Virus record (IMG/VR): IMGVR_UViG_3300024307_000004
Coordinates: 1 to 48,330 of that record
DNA from: a virus
Length of the DNA stretch: 48,330 bases
Reading direction: 5' to 3' (one strand)
The notes under the pieces are model-generated. The model was not told the DNA's origin, searched no databases, and saw nothing but the letters and a program-made list of their open reading frames with translations. Positions 47,717-48,330 of this stretch are shown piece after piece (within the stretch, counting starts at the first letter, position 1; every line of letters starts with the position of its first letter). The translations under genes and the position numbers were made by a program.

Positions 47717-48330
47717 TCAAATTGTTGTATAGATTTGTTTCCAAGCTAATCCATCTCCAGACATATCGAAAGTCTTACCTTTCAAGTGATCACATCGCGC
47801 TCCGCAGTTAATCGTCTCCGATGATTCGAAGTTAATCGTCAACGCTTTTGACACAGGATGACGAAACACGTAACCGATTCCGTCTGCACGAGAGCAAGCA
47901 ATCTGTTTGATCTTGCCTGTCAAGTCGAGATCTTTCGATGAAACAGCAGTATCAGACTTCAAGTCTTTGCCACCAAGAAACTTCTCTCGCAAATGACCGA
48001 CAAGAATGATATGCTTTCCCATTGGTCTGATTGCAGCAAGCACTTCATCAAATGCTTTACGAAGCCAGAAGTAGCCTGACCCTTGTGGTAATTCAAGGAC
48101 AGACTTGCCCTCGAAACTCTTGCCAATTACCGATTGGCGATACATCCGTGTCGCATGAATCTCGCACCAATCTTCTACACGCGTGATCGTATCAATCGCA
48201 ATGAATTTGTATTTGCATCCATCCTTCACAATCGCAGTTGAGAGTTCGAGTAACTCAGCAACACTGTTGATCTTCACCTTCAGAGCAGACACGTAATCAC
48301 TTCCCTCTTCGGTGTCAACGATCAAGCAAT
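47717..48330 (-). CDS. RecA-like recombinase ATPase, Sak4/AAA_24 type (5' end cut off)
   Basis: The frame is open through the right window edge and begins, within the window, with CLIVDTEEGSDYVS, the strand and 'DTE' that follow Walker A in Sak4-type ATPases. Walker A itself must lie outside. Walker B is KFIAIDTITRVEDW, and HIILVGHLRE and GIGYVFRHP complete the core. Sak4 proteins promote single-strand annealing or exchange with an SSB partner, which fits the next gene. At least 203 residues are present and ~30-40 N-terminal residues are missing. A TTG at 48325 could be mistaken for a start. Confidence 0.82.
   Translation of the reverse strand, partial: CLIVDTEEGSDYVSALKVKINSVAELLELSTAIVKDGCKYKFIAIDTITRVEDWCEIHATRMYRQSVIGKSFEGKSVLELPQGSGYFWLRKAFDEVLAAIRPMGKHIILVGHLREKFLGGKDLKSDTAVSSKDLDLTGKIKQIACSRADGIGYVFRHPVSKALTINFESSETINCGARCDHLKGKTFDMSGDGLAWKQIYTTI

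Noticed and set aside
48317-48325. TTG start for the recombinase ATPase at 48325
   Set aside because: It lies within the strand following Walker A; the true start must be beyond the window.
1-48330. Complete circular genome closing at the window ends
   Set aside because: Joining the ends would end the nuclease a few codons later, but the recombinase ATPase would have no Walker A. Some sequence is missing, so the window is a fragment or a cropped map.
1-48330. CRISPR arrays, insertion sequences, integrase/attachment site
   Set aside because: No regularly spaced repeats, transposase or integrase motifs were found; the phage gives no sign of a lysogenic module in this window.

Overview
The window is most of the genome of a tailed, podovirus-type bacteriophage; it contains no host-like genes, insertion sequences or CRISPR array. 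It carries a short-tailed-phage virion set: terminase, portal, scaffold, capsid, a large tail-tube/nozzle-like protein, and three internal (ejection) proteins, the last of 2432 residues. It also carries a full set of replication and repair genes. The host should be Gram-negative, because there is an overlapping spanin-like pair. It should also possess sigma-54. Thr/Asn-rich 'SGTNTFS'-style secreted proteins remind me of Verrucomicrobiota sequences, but that is only a weak inference.

Layout. (1) Positions 1-13.6 kb are on the minus strand: small unknown genes (13.6-7.5 kb), two odd tRNA-like genes, and then an operon of helicase, DNA ligase, a sigma-54-activator-type AAA+ ATPase and a Cas4/RecB-like nuclease. 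(2) Positions 12.0-14.1 kb are a poorly coding control region with hairpins, terminators, an AT-rich element inside a 12-bp inverted repeat, tandem repeats and a divergent promoter region. (3) Positions 14.1-41.7 kb are on the plus strand: packaging with an Acb2-like anti-CBASS gene, head, exported proteins, lysis cassette, fibres, tail and ejection proteins. (4) Positions 48.3-41.7 kb are on the minus strand: a Sak4-like recombinase ATPase, an SSB-like protein, DNA polymerase A in two pieces, and a P-loop helicase-type ATPase. Both ends cut through genes: the nuclease on the left and the recombinase ATPase on the right. The two minus arms would form one leftward block on a circular map.

The most striking signal is a complete-looking phage sigma-54 circuit. 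The gene at 1857-2735 has the AAA+ core of bacterial enhancer-binding proteins (Walker A, GSFTGA loop, Walker B, arginine fingers) but no receiver domain and no DNA-binding HTH. Three near-consensus -24/-12 promoters with exact GG-N10-GC spacing stand at transcription-unit starts. They lie before the packaging operon (14036-14052), before the major capsid gene (20782-20798, a perfect core match) and, on the minus strand just past a terminator, before the operon that itself encodes the activator (7353-7369). No phage RNA polymerase is visible in the window. The simplest reading is that the phage redirects host sigma-54 RNA polymerase to its middle/late genes, with positive feedback.

A second theme is broken replication genes. 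Family A DNA polymerase and an SF2/SNF2-like helicase are each split into two coupled ORFs, and the split sites are occupied by small cysteine-rich (zinc-binding type) genes. Other notable items are the codon-usage anomaly and HExxH motif in the giant ejection protein, tRNA-like genes with enlarged anticodon regions, and several tiny genes found by overlap logic.
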